Origin: an uncultured Alistipes sp.
GTDB lineage: Bacteria; Bacteroidota; Bacteroidia; Bacteroidales; Rikenellaceae
Direction: 5' to 3'
DNA length: 21,775 nt
NCBI GenBank assembly: GCA_900542505.1
Contig: UQNV01000039.1
Span: 1-21,775, forward strand
A program made the position numbers and the translations under genes. This document shows, piece after piece, positions 6,989 to 14,722 of the stretch; within the stretch, counting starts at the first letter, position 1, and the number at the start of each line of letters is the position of its first letter. The notes under the pieces are model-generated. The model did not search any database. It was not told where the DNA came from and was given only the letters and a program-made list of their open reading frames with translations.

Positions 6989-8227
6989 ATGATTCCATAC
7001 CGTACCAAACGTCTTGCCAACGGACTGACGGTCGTGGTGAACCGCGACCGCTCCTCGAAACTCGCCGCGGTGAACATCCTCTACCGGGTCGGCGCCCGCA
7101 ACGAGCGCCCCGACCGGACGGGATTCGCCCATCTGTTCGAGCACCTGATGTTCCGCGGCACGCGCCGCATCCCCAACTTCGACCTTCCGGTCCAGATGGC
7201 CGCCGGCGACAACAACGCCTTCACGAACAACGACTACACGGACTTCTACATCACGCTGCCGAAGGACAACATCGAGACGGCGCTCTGGCTCGAGAGCGAC
7301 CGCATGGAGGGGCTCGACATCACCCCCGAGAAACTCGAAACGGAGAAGCGCGTGGTCATCGAGGAGTTCCGCCAGCGCTACCTCAACCAGCCCTACGGCG
7401 ACCAGCAGATGCTGCTGCGGGCGCTGGCCTACAAGGTCCACCCCTACCGCTGGTCGACCATCGGCCTGACACCCGACCACATCGCCGCCGCCTCGCTCGA
7501 CGAGGTGCGACGCTTCTACCGCGACCACTACCACCCCGGCAATGCGATTCTCTCGCTCTCGGCCGACCTCGACGAGGAGCGGATGCTCGACCTTGCGGAG
7601 CGCTATTTCGGCGCCATCGCCCCGCGCGCGACCGCGCAGGAGCCCATCGCGCAAGAGCCGCCGCAGACGGAGGCCCGCCGCGAGGAGGTCGAGCGCGACG
7701 TACCGGCCACGGCCATCTCCATCGCCTACCACATGGGCGACCGGCTCTCGCCCGACTTCTACACGGCCGACCTGGTCTCGGACCTGCTGGCCGGCGGCGA
7801 CTCGGGCCGGCTCTACAACCGCCTGGTCAAGGAGCGGCAGCTGCTGGCGAGCGTCAACGCCTACATCACGGGCGACCGCGACCCGGGGCTCTTCGTCTTC
7901 ACCGCGCAGCTGCTCCCCGAAACCACGCCCGAGCAGGCCGAGGAGGCGCTGCTGCACGAAATGGAGGAGCTCGCCCGCACCCCAGCCGACACCTACGAGA
8001 CCGAAAAGGTCAAGAACAAGTTCGAAGCCAACACGCTCTTCGGCGAACTGAACGTGATGAACAAGGCGATGAACCTCGGCTTCTACGAGATGCTGGGCGA
8101 CCTGGCGCTCATCAACGCCGAAGTCGACCGCTACCGGCGCGTCTCGGCCGACGACATCATCGACTTCAGCCGCCGGACCTTCCGCGCGGAGAACTCCTCG
8201 ACACTCATCTACAAGGCACGCTCATAA
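6989..8227 (+). CDS. M16 family zinc metallopeptidase, catalytic subunit
   Basis: This 412-residue protein is of the insulinase/mitochondrial-processing-peptidase family. The inverted zinc motif HxxEH is present as H48-L-F-E51-H52, and the third zinc ligand is probably E125 or E126 in VVIEEFRQR, the expected ~73 residues downstream. The start MIPYRTKRLANGLTV matches the usual N-terminal strand of M16 proteins. I see no signal peptide, so a cytoplasmic location is likely unless there is another export route. The next gene is a second M16 protein that overlaps this one by a single base (TAATG). M16B proteins commonly work as such active/inactive heterodimers, degrading or trimming peptides. The substrate is unknown. 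The gene probably lacks a leader and a Shine-Dalgarno. Confidence 0.92.
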   Translation: MIPYRTKRLANGLTVVVNRDRSSKLAAVNILYRVGARNERPDRTGFAHLFEHLMFRGTRRIPNFDLPVQMAAGDNNAFTNNDYTDFYITLPKDNIETALWLESDRMEGLDITPEKLETEKRVVIEEFRQRYLNQPYGDQQMLLRALAYKVHPYRWSTIGLTPDHIAAASLDEVRRFYRDHYHPGNAILSLSADLDEERMLDLAERYFGAIAPRATAQEPIAQEPPQTEARREEVERDVPATAISIAYHMGDRLSPDFYTADLVSDLLAGGDSGRLYNRLVKERQLLASVNAYITGDRDPGLFVFTAQLLPETTPEQAEEALLHEMEELARTPADTYETEKVKNKFEANTLFGELNVMNKAMNLGFYEMLGDLALINAEVDRYRRVSADDIIDFSRRTFRAENSSTLIYKARS

Positions 8228-9507
8228 TGAAACAACCGCCCCTGATTATCCCCTCGCAGGTCGAAGTGGCACAGGCCGAACTCCACACGCTGCCCAACGG
8301 CGTGCGGCTCTACACGCTTGCGGCCCCCGAATTCGAGGTGCTGCGCATCTCGCTGGTCTTCCGCGCCGGCACGGCCCGGCAGCGGGAGCTCTTCACCGCC
8401 TCGACGACGGCCAACATGCTCGCCGAAGGGAGCCGCGACATGACGGCACAGCAGATTGCCGAGCGGCTCGACTACCACGGCTCGTGGTACGACGCGAACA
8501 TCGACCGCGACTATGCCTACGTGAGCTTCGCCGCCCTCTCGAAGTTCGTACCCCAGACGCTCGAGGTGGCCGAACAGATTCTGCTCCATCCGCTCTTCCC
8601 CGAGGAGGAGCTGCGCAGCTACTGCGCCAAACGCCGCCAGCGGCTCACCATCGACCGCACGAAGGTCGACGTCCGCGCCCGCGAAGCCTTTGCCCGGGCG
8701 CTCTTCGGGGCGGAGCACCCCTACGGCATCTCGGCTCCGACCGAGGCCTACGACGCGGTGACGCGGCAGGCCGTCGAACGTTTCTACCGCGAGCGCTACA
8801 CGGCCGACCAGACGCTGGTAGTCTGCAGCGGGCGCATCGGCGCGCAGGAGCTCGATGCCGTCGCACGGCTTGCAGGGCAGCTTCCGGCAGCCGCCGCGGC
8901 AGACGAGACGCCCTTCCCGACCCCCGCGACGACCCGCCGCCTCATCCTGCCCCACGAGGGTGCCGTCCAGTCGGCCATCCGTATCGGGCGGCTGCTCTTC
9001 CCGCGCCAGCATCCCGACTTCCTGGGCATGCAGGTGGTGGCCACGCTGCTGGGCGGCTACTTCGGCTCGCGGCTGATGCAGAACCTGCGCGAACGCAACG
9101 GATTCACCTACGGCGTGGTGGCTGCCATGGTCAACTTCGAGCAGGCGGGCTATTTCGCCGTCGCCACGCAGGTGGGGAGCGAAGTCACGGCCGAGGCGCT
9201 CGGCCAGATTTATGCCGAAATCGAGCGGCTGCGCAGCGAACCGGTCTCCGAGGAGGAGCTCGCGCTGGTGCGCAACATCATGGTCGGCGAGATGCTCCGC
9301 ATCCTCGACGGCCCGTTCGGCATCGCCGACGTGACCATCGAAAACCTGCTCTGCGGCGAGGACAACGAGGTCATCGAACGGAACATCCGCCGCATACGCG
9401 CCATCACCCCCGCCGAGGTGCAGCGCCTTGCACGGCAGTATCTGGCCCACGAGGATTTGGTCACGGTCGTCGTCGGCGCCCCCGAACTCGGCACACTACC
9501 CGAGTAA
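8227..9507 (+). CDS. M16 family peptidase-like protein, non-catalytic partner subunit
   Basis: This 426-residue M16 homologue lacks HxxEH: the corresponding region reads STTANMLAEGS (residues ~60-70), with no histidines or zinc site. It keeps the C-terminal R/Y element, LRERNGFTYG near residues 287-296, which in M16B heterodimers helps hold the substrate in the partner's active site. Its ATG overlaps the TAA of the catalytic subunit by one base, so translation is probably coupled. The second domain (from ~residue 235) has the usual LLGGYFGSRLMQNLRE pattern. The gene ends at a bidirectional terminator shared with the convergent rsmA. I infer an obligate complex with the upstream product. Confidence 0.9.
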   Translation: MKQPPLIIPSQVEVAQAELHTLPNGVRLYTLAAPEFEVLRISLVFRAGTARQRELFTASTTANMLAEGSRDMTAQQIAERLDYHGSWYDANIDRDYAYVSFAALSKFVPQTLEVAEQILLHPLFPEEELRSYCAKRRQRLTIDRTKVDVRAREAFARALFGAEHPYGISAPTEAYDAVTRQAVERFYRERYTADQTLVVCSGRIGAQELDAVARLAGQLPAAAAADETPFPTPATTRRLILPHEGAVQSAIRIGRLLFPRQHPDFLGMQVVATLLGGYFGSRLMQNLRERNGFTYGVVAAMVNFEQAGYFAVATQVGSEVTAEALGQIYAEIERLRSEPVSEEELALVRNIMVGEMLRILDGPFGIADVTIENLLCGEDNEVIERNIRRIRAITPAEVQRLARQYLAHEDLVTVVVGAPELGTLPE

Positions 9508-9582
9508 GGCGGAGCGAGGCGACGCCTCCGGACCGCAGGCAACCCCGACTCCCCAACCGGAGAGTCATCCCGGGAAAAATCG

Positions 9583-9628
9583 AAAATCCCCGAAAGAGCC
9601 TTTTGCAGGGTCTCTTTCGGGGATTTTT
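9583..9628. terminator. Bidirectional terminator between the M16 operon and rsmA
   Basis: A perfect 16-bp stem (9583-9598 with 9612-9627) closes a 13-nt loop. It has an A-tract at its left foot and a T-tract (9624-9628) at its right, so it can terminate the plus-strand M16 operon and the convergent minus-strand rsmA. Confidence 0.9.
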
Positions 9629-9647
9629 CCGTATGTCGCAAAACAGG

Positions 9648-10643
9648 TCAGGATTCGGCGGCGCCGTCAACCGATGCATCCGCCCGAGCCCCGACATGGG
9701 TCTCCACCCAGTTCGTCAGCTCGACGAACTCGGCCACCGACAGCGTCTCGGCGCGCCGCGTGAAGAAGGGGTGCTCCTCGCCGCCGAAGGCACCGAAGGC
9801 GGCCCGCAGCGAGTTGCGCAGCATCTTGCGCCGCTGGCCGAACGACGCCTTGACCACCCGCACGAAGAGCCGCTCGTCGCAGTCGAGCCGGTCGACCCGG
9901 TTACGACGCAGCCGGATGACGGCGCTCTTGACCTTCGGGGGCGGATTGAACACCGTCTCGTTGACCGTGAAGAGGTATTCGATGTCGTACCAGGCCTGCA
10001 GCAGCACGCTCAGGATGCCGTACTCCTTCGAGCCGGGGGGCTCGGCCAGGCGCACAGCCACCTCGCGCTGAATCATCCCGACGCACTCGGGCACCAGGTC
10101 GCGGTTCTCGAGAATCTTGAAGAAAATCTGCGACGAAATGTTGTAGGGGAAGTTGCCGATGACCTTCACCCCATGCGGGAAGAGCGTACGGAGGTCCATC
10201 CTGAGGAAATCGCCCTCCATGAGGCGGGGCGTGAACTCGGGATAATGAGCATGAAGGTAGGCAACGCTTTCGGAGTCGATTTCGGCGCCATAGGTGACGA
10301 TGTCGCCGCGTTGCAGCAGGAAGCGGGTGAGGACACCCATGCCGCACCCCACCTCGAGCACGTCACAAGCTCCGCCGGCAGGCGCATTCGCCCCCCGTAC
10401 GGACTCTTCCGACGGAGCGGAAGACTTCGGCGCGCTCTTTGCCGCCGTGCCCACCGCGGCCGGGGCATCCGACGCCGCACCTCCGTTCGGCGCGGCGTCC
10501 GCACCCGGCACAGCACAACGGAAACCGCCGTCGGGCGTGGCCACGAGGGCTCCGCCCGAGAGGGAGTCGCAGATTTTGCGGGCTATGTTGAGGTCGACCA
10601 GGAAATGCTGGCCCAATGCTTTTTTGGCTCTAACTTCGGTCAT
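9648..10643 (-). CDS. rsmA: 16S rRNA (adenine1518-N6/adenine1519-N6)-dimethyltransferase
   Basis: RsmA (KsgA) dimethylates two adjacent adenines near the 3' end of 16S rRNA during 30S maturation. The N-terminal signature KKALGQHFLVDLNIARKI (residues 7-24), the SAM-binding motif LEVGCGMGVLT (~96-106) and the catalytic NFPYNIS (164-170) are all present. At 331 residues the protein is about 50-60 longer than usual. The excess is an Ala/Pro/Gly/Ser-rich block at about residues 32-92, between the first helix and SAM motif I. Motif I has Cys where many homologues have Pro. I chose the ATG at 10643 because MTEVRAKKALGQHF is the family's usual beginning. A TATCTTTG box lies 7 bp upstream, implying an almost leaderless mRNA. 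Confidence 0.95.
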   Translation of the reverse strand: MTEVRAKKALGQHFLVDLNIARKICDSLSGGALVATPDGGFRCAVPGADAAPNGGAASDAPAAVGTAAKSAPKSSAPSEESVRGANAPAGGACDVLEVGCGMGVLTRFLLQRGDIVTYGAEIDSESVAYLHAHYPEFTPRLMEGDFLRMDLRTLFPHGVKVIGNFPYNISSQIFFKILENRDLVPECVGMIQREVAVRLAEPPGSKEYGILSVLLQAWYDIEYLFTVNETVFNPPPKVKSAVIRLRRNRVDRLDCDERLFVRVVKASFGQRRKMLRNSLRAAFGAFGGEEHPFFTRRAETLSVAEFVELTNWVETHVGARADASVDGAAES

Positions 10644-10650
10644 AGGGGGA

Positions 10651-10658
10651 CAAAGATA
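10651..10658 (-). promoter_or_regulatory. Bacteroidota -7 element of rsmA (TATCTTTG)
   Basis: The minus strand carries TATCTTTG 7 bp before the rsmA ATG, with a TTTG 22 bp upstream of it (slightly longer than the usual 19-21). The predicted leader is only about 3-4 nt. Confidence 0.7.
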
Positions 10659-10915
10659 CGAAAAGGCGAGCGCAGAAAAACAAACTTGTCTGATTTTTTT
10701 GCCGGGCCGCATCCCGCATACAGAAGCGAAAACAACGGCATGAAGACAACCGGAAGTGGATTTTCCGGACAGACGGCACCGCCGGCATCCCTTCCCCCGG
10801 CATACGAACCGCGGAAGGGCCGGGCAAAAGCCGCACCCGCCGCAGATTTATCCACGTATCCACGCGGGAGCCCGCTCCACGAACCCGAACTCCGGACCCG
10901 AAGGCGATGTCCCCG

Positions 10916-11167
10916 TCAGCCGCGCTTGCGGCGCGACCGGCTGCGGCTCGTCTTCTTCTCCTTGAGCTCCTGGGCGCGGCGCGCCTGACGCAGACGCCGC
11001 TGCGTGACACGGAACGAATAGAGCAGTCCCACGAAGCCCACTCCCAGCACGGCGACCCAGAACCAGACCGCAATGCCCGAGGGCATGTATTCGACCGCAT
11101 AGATGATTCCCGCTATGGCCACGACCATCATCAACAGCCGCAGTCCCTGCAACAATTTCTCTTTCAT
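10916..11167 (-). CDS. Small two-helix membrane protein with a basic tail, function unknown
   Basis: This is an 83-residue protein. Two hydrophobic segments (about residues 8-26 and 32-52) look like transmembrane helices. They are followed by a strongly basic tail rich in Arg, Lys, Ser and Gln (~53-83) that would lie in the cytoplasm. I recognise no family. It follows the similar-sized gene at 11193-11417 by 25 bp on the same strand. Both start codons are preceded by the same bases, AACGCCT, and there is no classical Shine-Dalgarno. The two genes are probably co-transcribed, perhaps with recQ. Confidence 0.6.
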   Translation of the reverse strand: MKEKLLQGLRLLMMVVAIAGIIYAVEYMPSGIAVWFWVAVLGVGFVGLLYSFRVTQRRLRQARRAQELKEKKTSRSRSRRKRG

Positions 11168-11192
11168 AGGCGTTGAAACTCGGTTATGCTTC

Positions 11193-11417
11193 TCAGGGAA
11201 GCTTGTGCGGATTGACCTCGTCGAGGTGACGGCGGCGCTTCTTCTTGTATTCGTTCCAGGTCATACCCGCACCCGCCAGCACGAACAGGAAGGCAATCAG
11301 CAAATCGAGCATGCAGACCCGCGCCGGACGAGCCACCACCCAATAGATGTTGACACCCAGCCACACGACAGTCGCACAAAAAAATACCAGAGCAAGTGTA
11401 AAGGTCTTCTTATTCAT
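11193..11417 (-). CDS. Small two-helix membrane protein, function unknown
   Basis: This is a 74-residue protein beginning MNKKTFTLALVFF. It has two hydrophobic segments (about 5-27 and 33-52) and then a highly basic stretch, EYKKKRRRHL. I chose the ATG at 11417 because the longer open frame upstream is Arg/Ser-rich shadow sequence antisense to no clear domain and overlaps recQ. No family is recognised. Size, topology and the AACGCCT leader match its downstream neighbour, so the two may be distant relatives or work together. It lies 139 bp downstream of recQ on the same strand. Confidence 0.6.
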   Translation of the reverse strand: MNKKTFTLALVFFCATVVWLGVNIYWVVARPARVCMLDLLIAFLFVLAGAGMTWNEYKKKRRRHLDEVNPHKLP

Positions 11418-11556
11418 AGGCGTTCGTTTTAGGTTGGACCTCGGAGCGCCCCGGCACCGGCCACAGTCCGGCCGCCGCAACGCTCCCTTATCTCGCATCC
11501 CCCGCGAAAATACCGGCAACGGCACCGACGGCCGGCCGGAAACTCCGCCAGGGAGG

Positions 11557-13755
11557 TCAGTTGCCCTGCTCGCAGATGAACTTGATGCGCACCAGACGAA
11601 TCTCCTCCTCCGTATAGTCGGGGCCCAGCTCCTTGATGGCCGCATCGAGCGAATCGCTCTCGGCGTCCTCCTTGAAATAGAGATAGATATCCTCGGCCTT
11701 GTCCTCGTCCATGAATTCGCGGATGTAGTAGGAGATGTCGAGTTTCGTACCCGAATTGACGATGCCCTCGATTTCGGTCAGCAGTTCGTCGAAGTCGAGG
11801 TCCTTGGCCCGGGCAATGTCCTCGAAATCCATCTTGCGGTCGATGGACTGGATGATGAAAATCTTGTTGCCCGACTTGTTGCCCACAGACTTGACAATCA
11901 TATCCTGCGGGCGGATAATCTCCTTCTCCTCGACGTAGGCCTTGATAAGCTTGACGAACTCCTCGCCGAACTTGCGCGCCTTGCCCACGCCCACGCCCGT
12001 GATGTTCTGCATCTCCTCGAGCGTGATGGGATACTGCACCGACATGTCCTCGAGCGAGGGGTCCTGGAAGACGACGAAGGGCGGCAGCCCGTGTTTCTTG
12101 GCCACCTTCTTGCGCAGGTCCTTGAGCATCGCGAAGAGCTCCTCGTCGGCCGCCCCGCCCTTGCCCATCGGAGCCACCGATTCGGGCTCCTTCTCCTCGG
12201 CGTCGTAGTCGTGGTCGAGCGTCACGGTCACGGGGAAAGGCATGGCGATGAAGTTCTCGCCCTTGCGGTTGATGGATATCAGTCCGTAGTTCTCGATATT
12301 CTTGTCCACCAGCCCCAGGATGAGCGCCTGCCGCAGCACCGCGCCCCAGAAACGGGCGTCGTGTTCGGCGCCGGCACCGAACCACTTCGACTTGTTGTGG
12401 CCGTAGCTCTTGATGAGGGCCGTATTCTTGCCCAGCAGGACGCCGACCAGATAGTCGCTCTTGAACTTGTCGCCGATGTCGCGCAGCGCCTCGAGCGCCA
12501 TCTTGAGCTCGGCCTTGGCGTCGACCTTCGGTTTGGGATTGCGGCAGTTGTCGCAGTTGCCGCAGTTCTCCTCGGGATACTCCTCGCCGAAGTAGTGCAG
12601 CAGCGTCTTGCGGCGGCACATAGAACTTTCGGCATAGGAGACCGTTTCGAGCAGCAGCAGCTTGCCGATTTCCTGCTCGGCGATGGGCTTGCCCTGCATG
12701 AACTTCTCGAGCTTCTGGATATCCTTGTAGCTGTAGAAGGCCAGGCAGTGGCCCTCGCCGCCGTCGCGGCCCGCACGGCCCGTCTCCTGATAGTAGCCTT
12801 CGAGCGACTTGGGGATGTCATAGTGAATCACATAGCGCACGTCGGGCTTGTCGATACCCATGCCGAAGGCAATGGTCGCCACAATCACGTCGACGCGCTC
12901 CATGAGGAAGTCGTCCTGGTTGGCCGCACGCGTCGAGGCATCCATGCCGGCATGGTAGGCGCGCGCCTTGATGCCGTTGGCCAGCAGCAGCTCGGTGAGC
13001 TCCTCGACCTTCTTGCGGCTCAGGCAGTAGATGATGCCGCTCTTGCCCTCGTTCTGCTTGATGAAGCGGATGATGTCGCGGTCGACGTTGTGCTTGGGCC
13101 TTATTTCATAATAGAGGTTGGGGCGGTTGAACGACGACTTGAAGACCGAAGCGTCCGACATGCCGAGATTCTTCTGGATGTCCATCTGCACCTTGGGGGT
13201 GGCGGTAGCCGTCAGGGCGATGAGCGGAGCCGGACCTATTTCGTTGATGATGGGGCGGATACGGCGGTACTCGGGACGGAAGTCATGTCCCCACTCCGAG
13301 ATGCAGTGCGCCTCGTCGATGGCATAGAACGAAATCTTGATTTTGCGCAGGAAGGCGACGTTGTCCTCCTTGGTCAGCGACTCGGGCGCGAAGTAGAGCA
13401 GCTTGGTCTTGCCCTCGAGCACGTCGGAGCGGACCTGCTGGACGGCCGTCTTGTTGAGCGACGAATTGAGGAAGTGTGCAATACCCGACTCGGCCGAGAA
13501 GGTGCGCATGGAGTCCACCTGGTTCTTCATCAGGGCGATGAGCGGCGAGATGACGATGGCGACGCCCTCCATCAGAAGCGCCGGAAGCTGGTAGCACAAC
13601 GACTTGCCGCCGCCCGTGGGCATCAGTACGAAGGTATCTCTGCCCGCAAGCACGTTGCGGATGACAGCCTCCTGGTTCCCCTTGAACGAATTGAAGCCGA
13701 AATACTCCTTCAGCTTCTCGTGCAACAGCGCCGATTGTTCCTGCTCCTGTTTCAT
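11557..13755 (-). CDS. recQ: ATP-dependent DNA helicase RecQ
   Basis: This 732-residue 3'-5' DNA helicase acts in recombination and replication-fork repair. The Walker A is TGGGKS (residues 47-52), and the DEAH box is D147-E-A-H150, followed by the RecQ aromatic loop (ISEWGHDFRPEY). Helicase motif VI is QETGRAGRDG near 323-332. The RQC zinc site is C380, C398, C401 and C404. An HRDC domain is at about 536-612, with GVGVGKARKFGE. The last ~115 residues form an additional acidic helical region seen in many Bacteroidota RecQ proteins. The start MKQEQEQ at 13755 is preferred over a 33-residue AT-rich upstream extension that would read through the promoter region. It is transcribed divergently from lptB. 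Confidence 0.96.
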   Translation of the reverse strand: MKQEQEQSALLHEKLKEYFGFNSFKGNQEAVIRNVLAGRDTFVLMPTGGGKSLCYQLPALLMEGVAIVISPLIALMKNQVDSMRTFSAESGIAHFLNSSLNKTAVQQVRSDVLEGKTKLLYFAPESLTKEDNVAFLRKIKISFYAIDEAHCISEWGHDFRPEYRRIRPIINEIGPAPLIALTATATPKVQMDIQKNLGMSDASVFKSSFNRPNLYYEIRPKHNVDRDIIRFIKQNEGKSGIIYCLSRKKVEELTELLLANGIKARAYHAGMDASTRAANQDDFLMERVDVIVATIAFGMGIDKPDVRYVIHYDIPKSLEGYYQETGRAGRDGGEGHCLAFYSYKDIQKLEKFMQGKPIAEQEIGKLLLLETVSYAESSMCRRKTLLHYFGEEYPEENCGNCDNCRNPKPKVDAKAELKMALEALRDIGDKFKSDYLVGVLLGKNTALIKSYGHNKSKWFGAGAEHDARFWGAVLRQALILGLVDKNIENYGLISINRKGENFIAMPFPVTVTLDHDYDAEEKEPESVAPMGKGGAADEELFAMLKDLRKKVAKKHGLPPFVVFQDPSLEDMSVQYPITLEEMQNITGVGVGKARKFGEEFVKLIKAYVEEKEIIRPQDMIVKSVGNKSGNKIFIIQSIDRKMDFEDIARAKDLDFDELLTEIEGIVNSGTKLDISYYIREFMDEDKAEDIYLYFKEDAESDSLDAAIKELGPDYTEEEIRLVRIKFICEQGN

Positions 13756-13791
13756 GTCGTCTGCACAGTCTCTAAAATCACAAAATTCATT

Positions 13792-13799
13792 CAAAGATA
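13792..13799 (-). promoter_or_regulatory. -7 promoter element of recQ (TATCTTTG)
   Basis: The minus strand carries a perfect TAnnTTTG, giving a leader of about 33 nt. It lies only 22 bp from the oppositely oriented lptB element, so the two promoters overlap. Confidence 0.6.
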
Positions 13800-13821
13800 A
13801 AAAACTTTTCGGAAAAAAGCA

Positions 13822-13829
13822 TAACTTTG
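13822..13829 (+). promoter_or_regulatory. -7 promoter element of the lptB operon (TAACTTTG)
   Basis: TAACTTTG is a perfect TAnnTTTG. The ATG begins 23 bp after it, giving a leader of about 20 nt. No clear -33 TTTG is seen. It probably drives the six-gene operon from lptB to the M23 peptidase gene. Confidence 0.6.
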
Positions 13830-13852
13830 TAAAAATTTTTATTCGGTAAAAC

Positions 13853-14713
13853 ATGCGTCTCTACACCAGCGAACTCGTCAAGAAATACAAGGCCCGCACG
13901 GTGGTCGACCACGTCACCATCGATGTCAAACAGGGAGAAATCGTCGGCCTGCTCGGCCCCAACGGAGCGGGCAAGACGACGACCTTCTACATGATTGTGG
14001 GCCTCATCAAACCCAACGAGGGACAGATATTTCTCGAGAACGACGAGGGAGGCGTCTCCGAGCTCACGCACGAGCCGGTCTACCGCCGCGCCCAGATGGG
14101 CGTCGGCTACCTGGCCCAGGAGGCCTCGGTCTTCCGCCGGCTGTCGGTCGAGGACAACATCCGCGCCGTGCTCGAAATGACCGACTACTCGAAGCAGTAC
14201 CAGCAGGAGCGCGTCGAGGCGCTCATCGAGGAGTTCCGCCTCCAGAAGGTGCGCAAGAGCCTCGGCATCCAGCTCTCGGGCGGCGAGCGGCGCCGTACGG
14301 AGATTGCCCGTGCGGTGGCCATCAACCCCGCCTTCATCCTGCTCGACGAGCCCTTCGCCGGCGTGGACCCCATCGCCGTGGAGGACATCCAGTCGATTGT
14401 CGCCACGCTCAAGCATAAGAATATCGGTGTCATCATCACCGACCACAACGTCGACGAGACGCTGGCCATCACCGACCGCACCTACCTGCTCTACGAGGGC
14501 AAAATCCTCAAGACGGGTACGGCCGAGGAGCTGGCCGCCGACCCGATGGTGCGCAAGGTCTACCTGGGCCAGCACTTCGAGCTCAAGAAGAGCCACCAAA
14601 TCACCCAGGAAATGAAGAACCGCAAGGCGGCCGAGGCTTCGGAGACGAAACCTGCGGCAGCGGAGGTCGCGGCGGGCAGCAAAGCGGCGGCAGAGAAGCC
14701 CGAAAACGAGTAA
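13853..14713 (+). CDS. lptB: Lipopolysaccharide export ABC transporter ATP-binding protein
   Basis: LptB is the cytoplasmic ATPase of the LptB2FG complex, which extracts lipopolysaccharide from the inner membrane for transport to the cell surface. Walker A is GPNGAGKTT (35-43), the Q-loop glutamine is Q89, the signature is LSGGE (141-145), Walker B is LLDEP (163-167) and the switch histidine is H198. The core (residues 1-~245) matches LptB length. A ~40-residue Ala/Lys/Glu-rich C-terminal tail follows and is not part of the usual fold. lptF/lptG are not nearby, which is common. It is the first gene of a plus-strand operon, 9 bp from aroA. Confidence 0.93.
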   Translation: MRLYTSELVKKYKARTVVDHVTIDVKQGEIVGLLGPNGAGKTTTFYMIVGLIKPNEGQIFLENDEGGVSELTHEPVYRRAQMGVGYLAQEASVFRRLSVEDNIRAVLEMTDYSKQYQQERVEALIEEFRLQKVRKSLGIQLSGGERRRTEIARAVAINPAFILLDEPFAGVDPIAVEDIQSIVATLKHKNIGVIITDHNVDETLAITDRTYLLYEGKILKTGTAEELAADPMVRKVYLGQHFELKKSHQITQEMKNRKAAEASETKPAAAEVAAGSKAAAEKPENE

Positions 14714-14722
14714 ACCCCTGTC

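Noticed and set aside
8484..10988. 834-residue plus-strand open frame spanning the second M16 gene, the terminator and rsmA
   Set aside because: It crosses a strong bidirectional terminator and two real genes in other frames. Its composition is that of a shadow frame.
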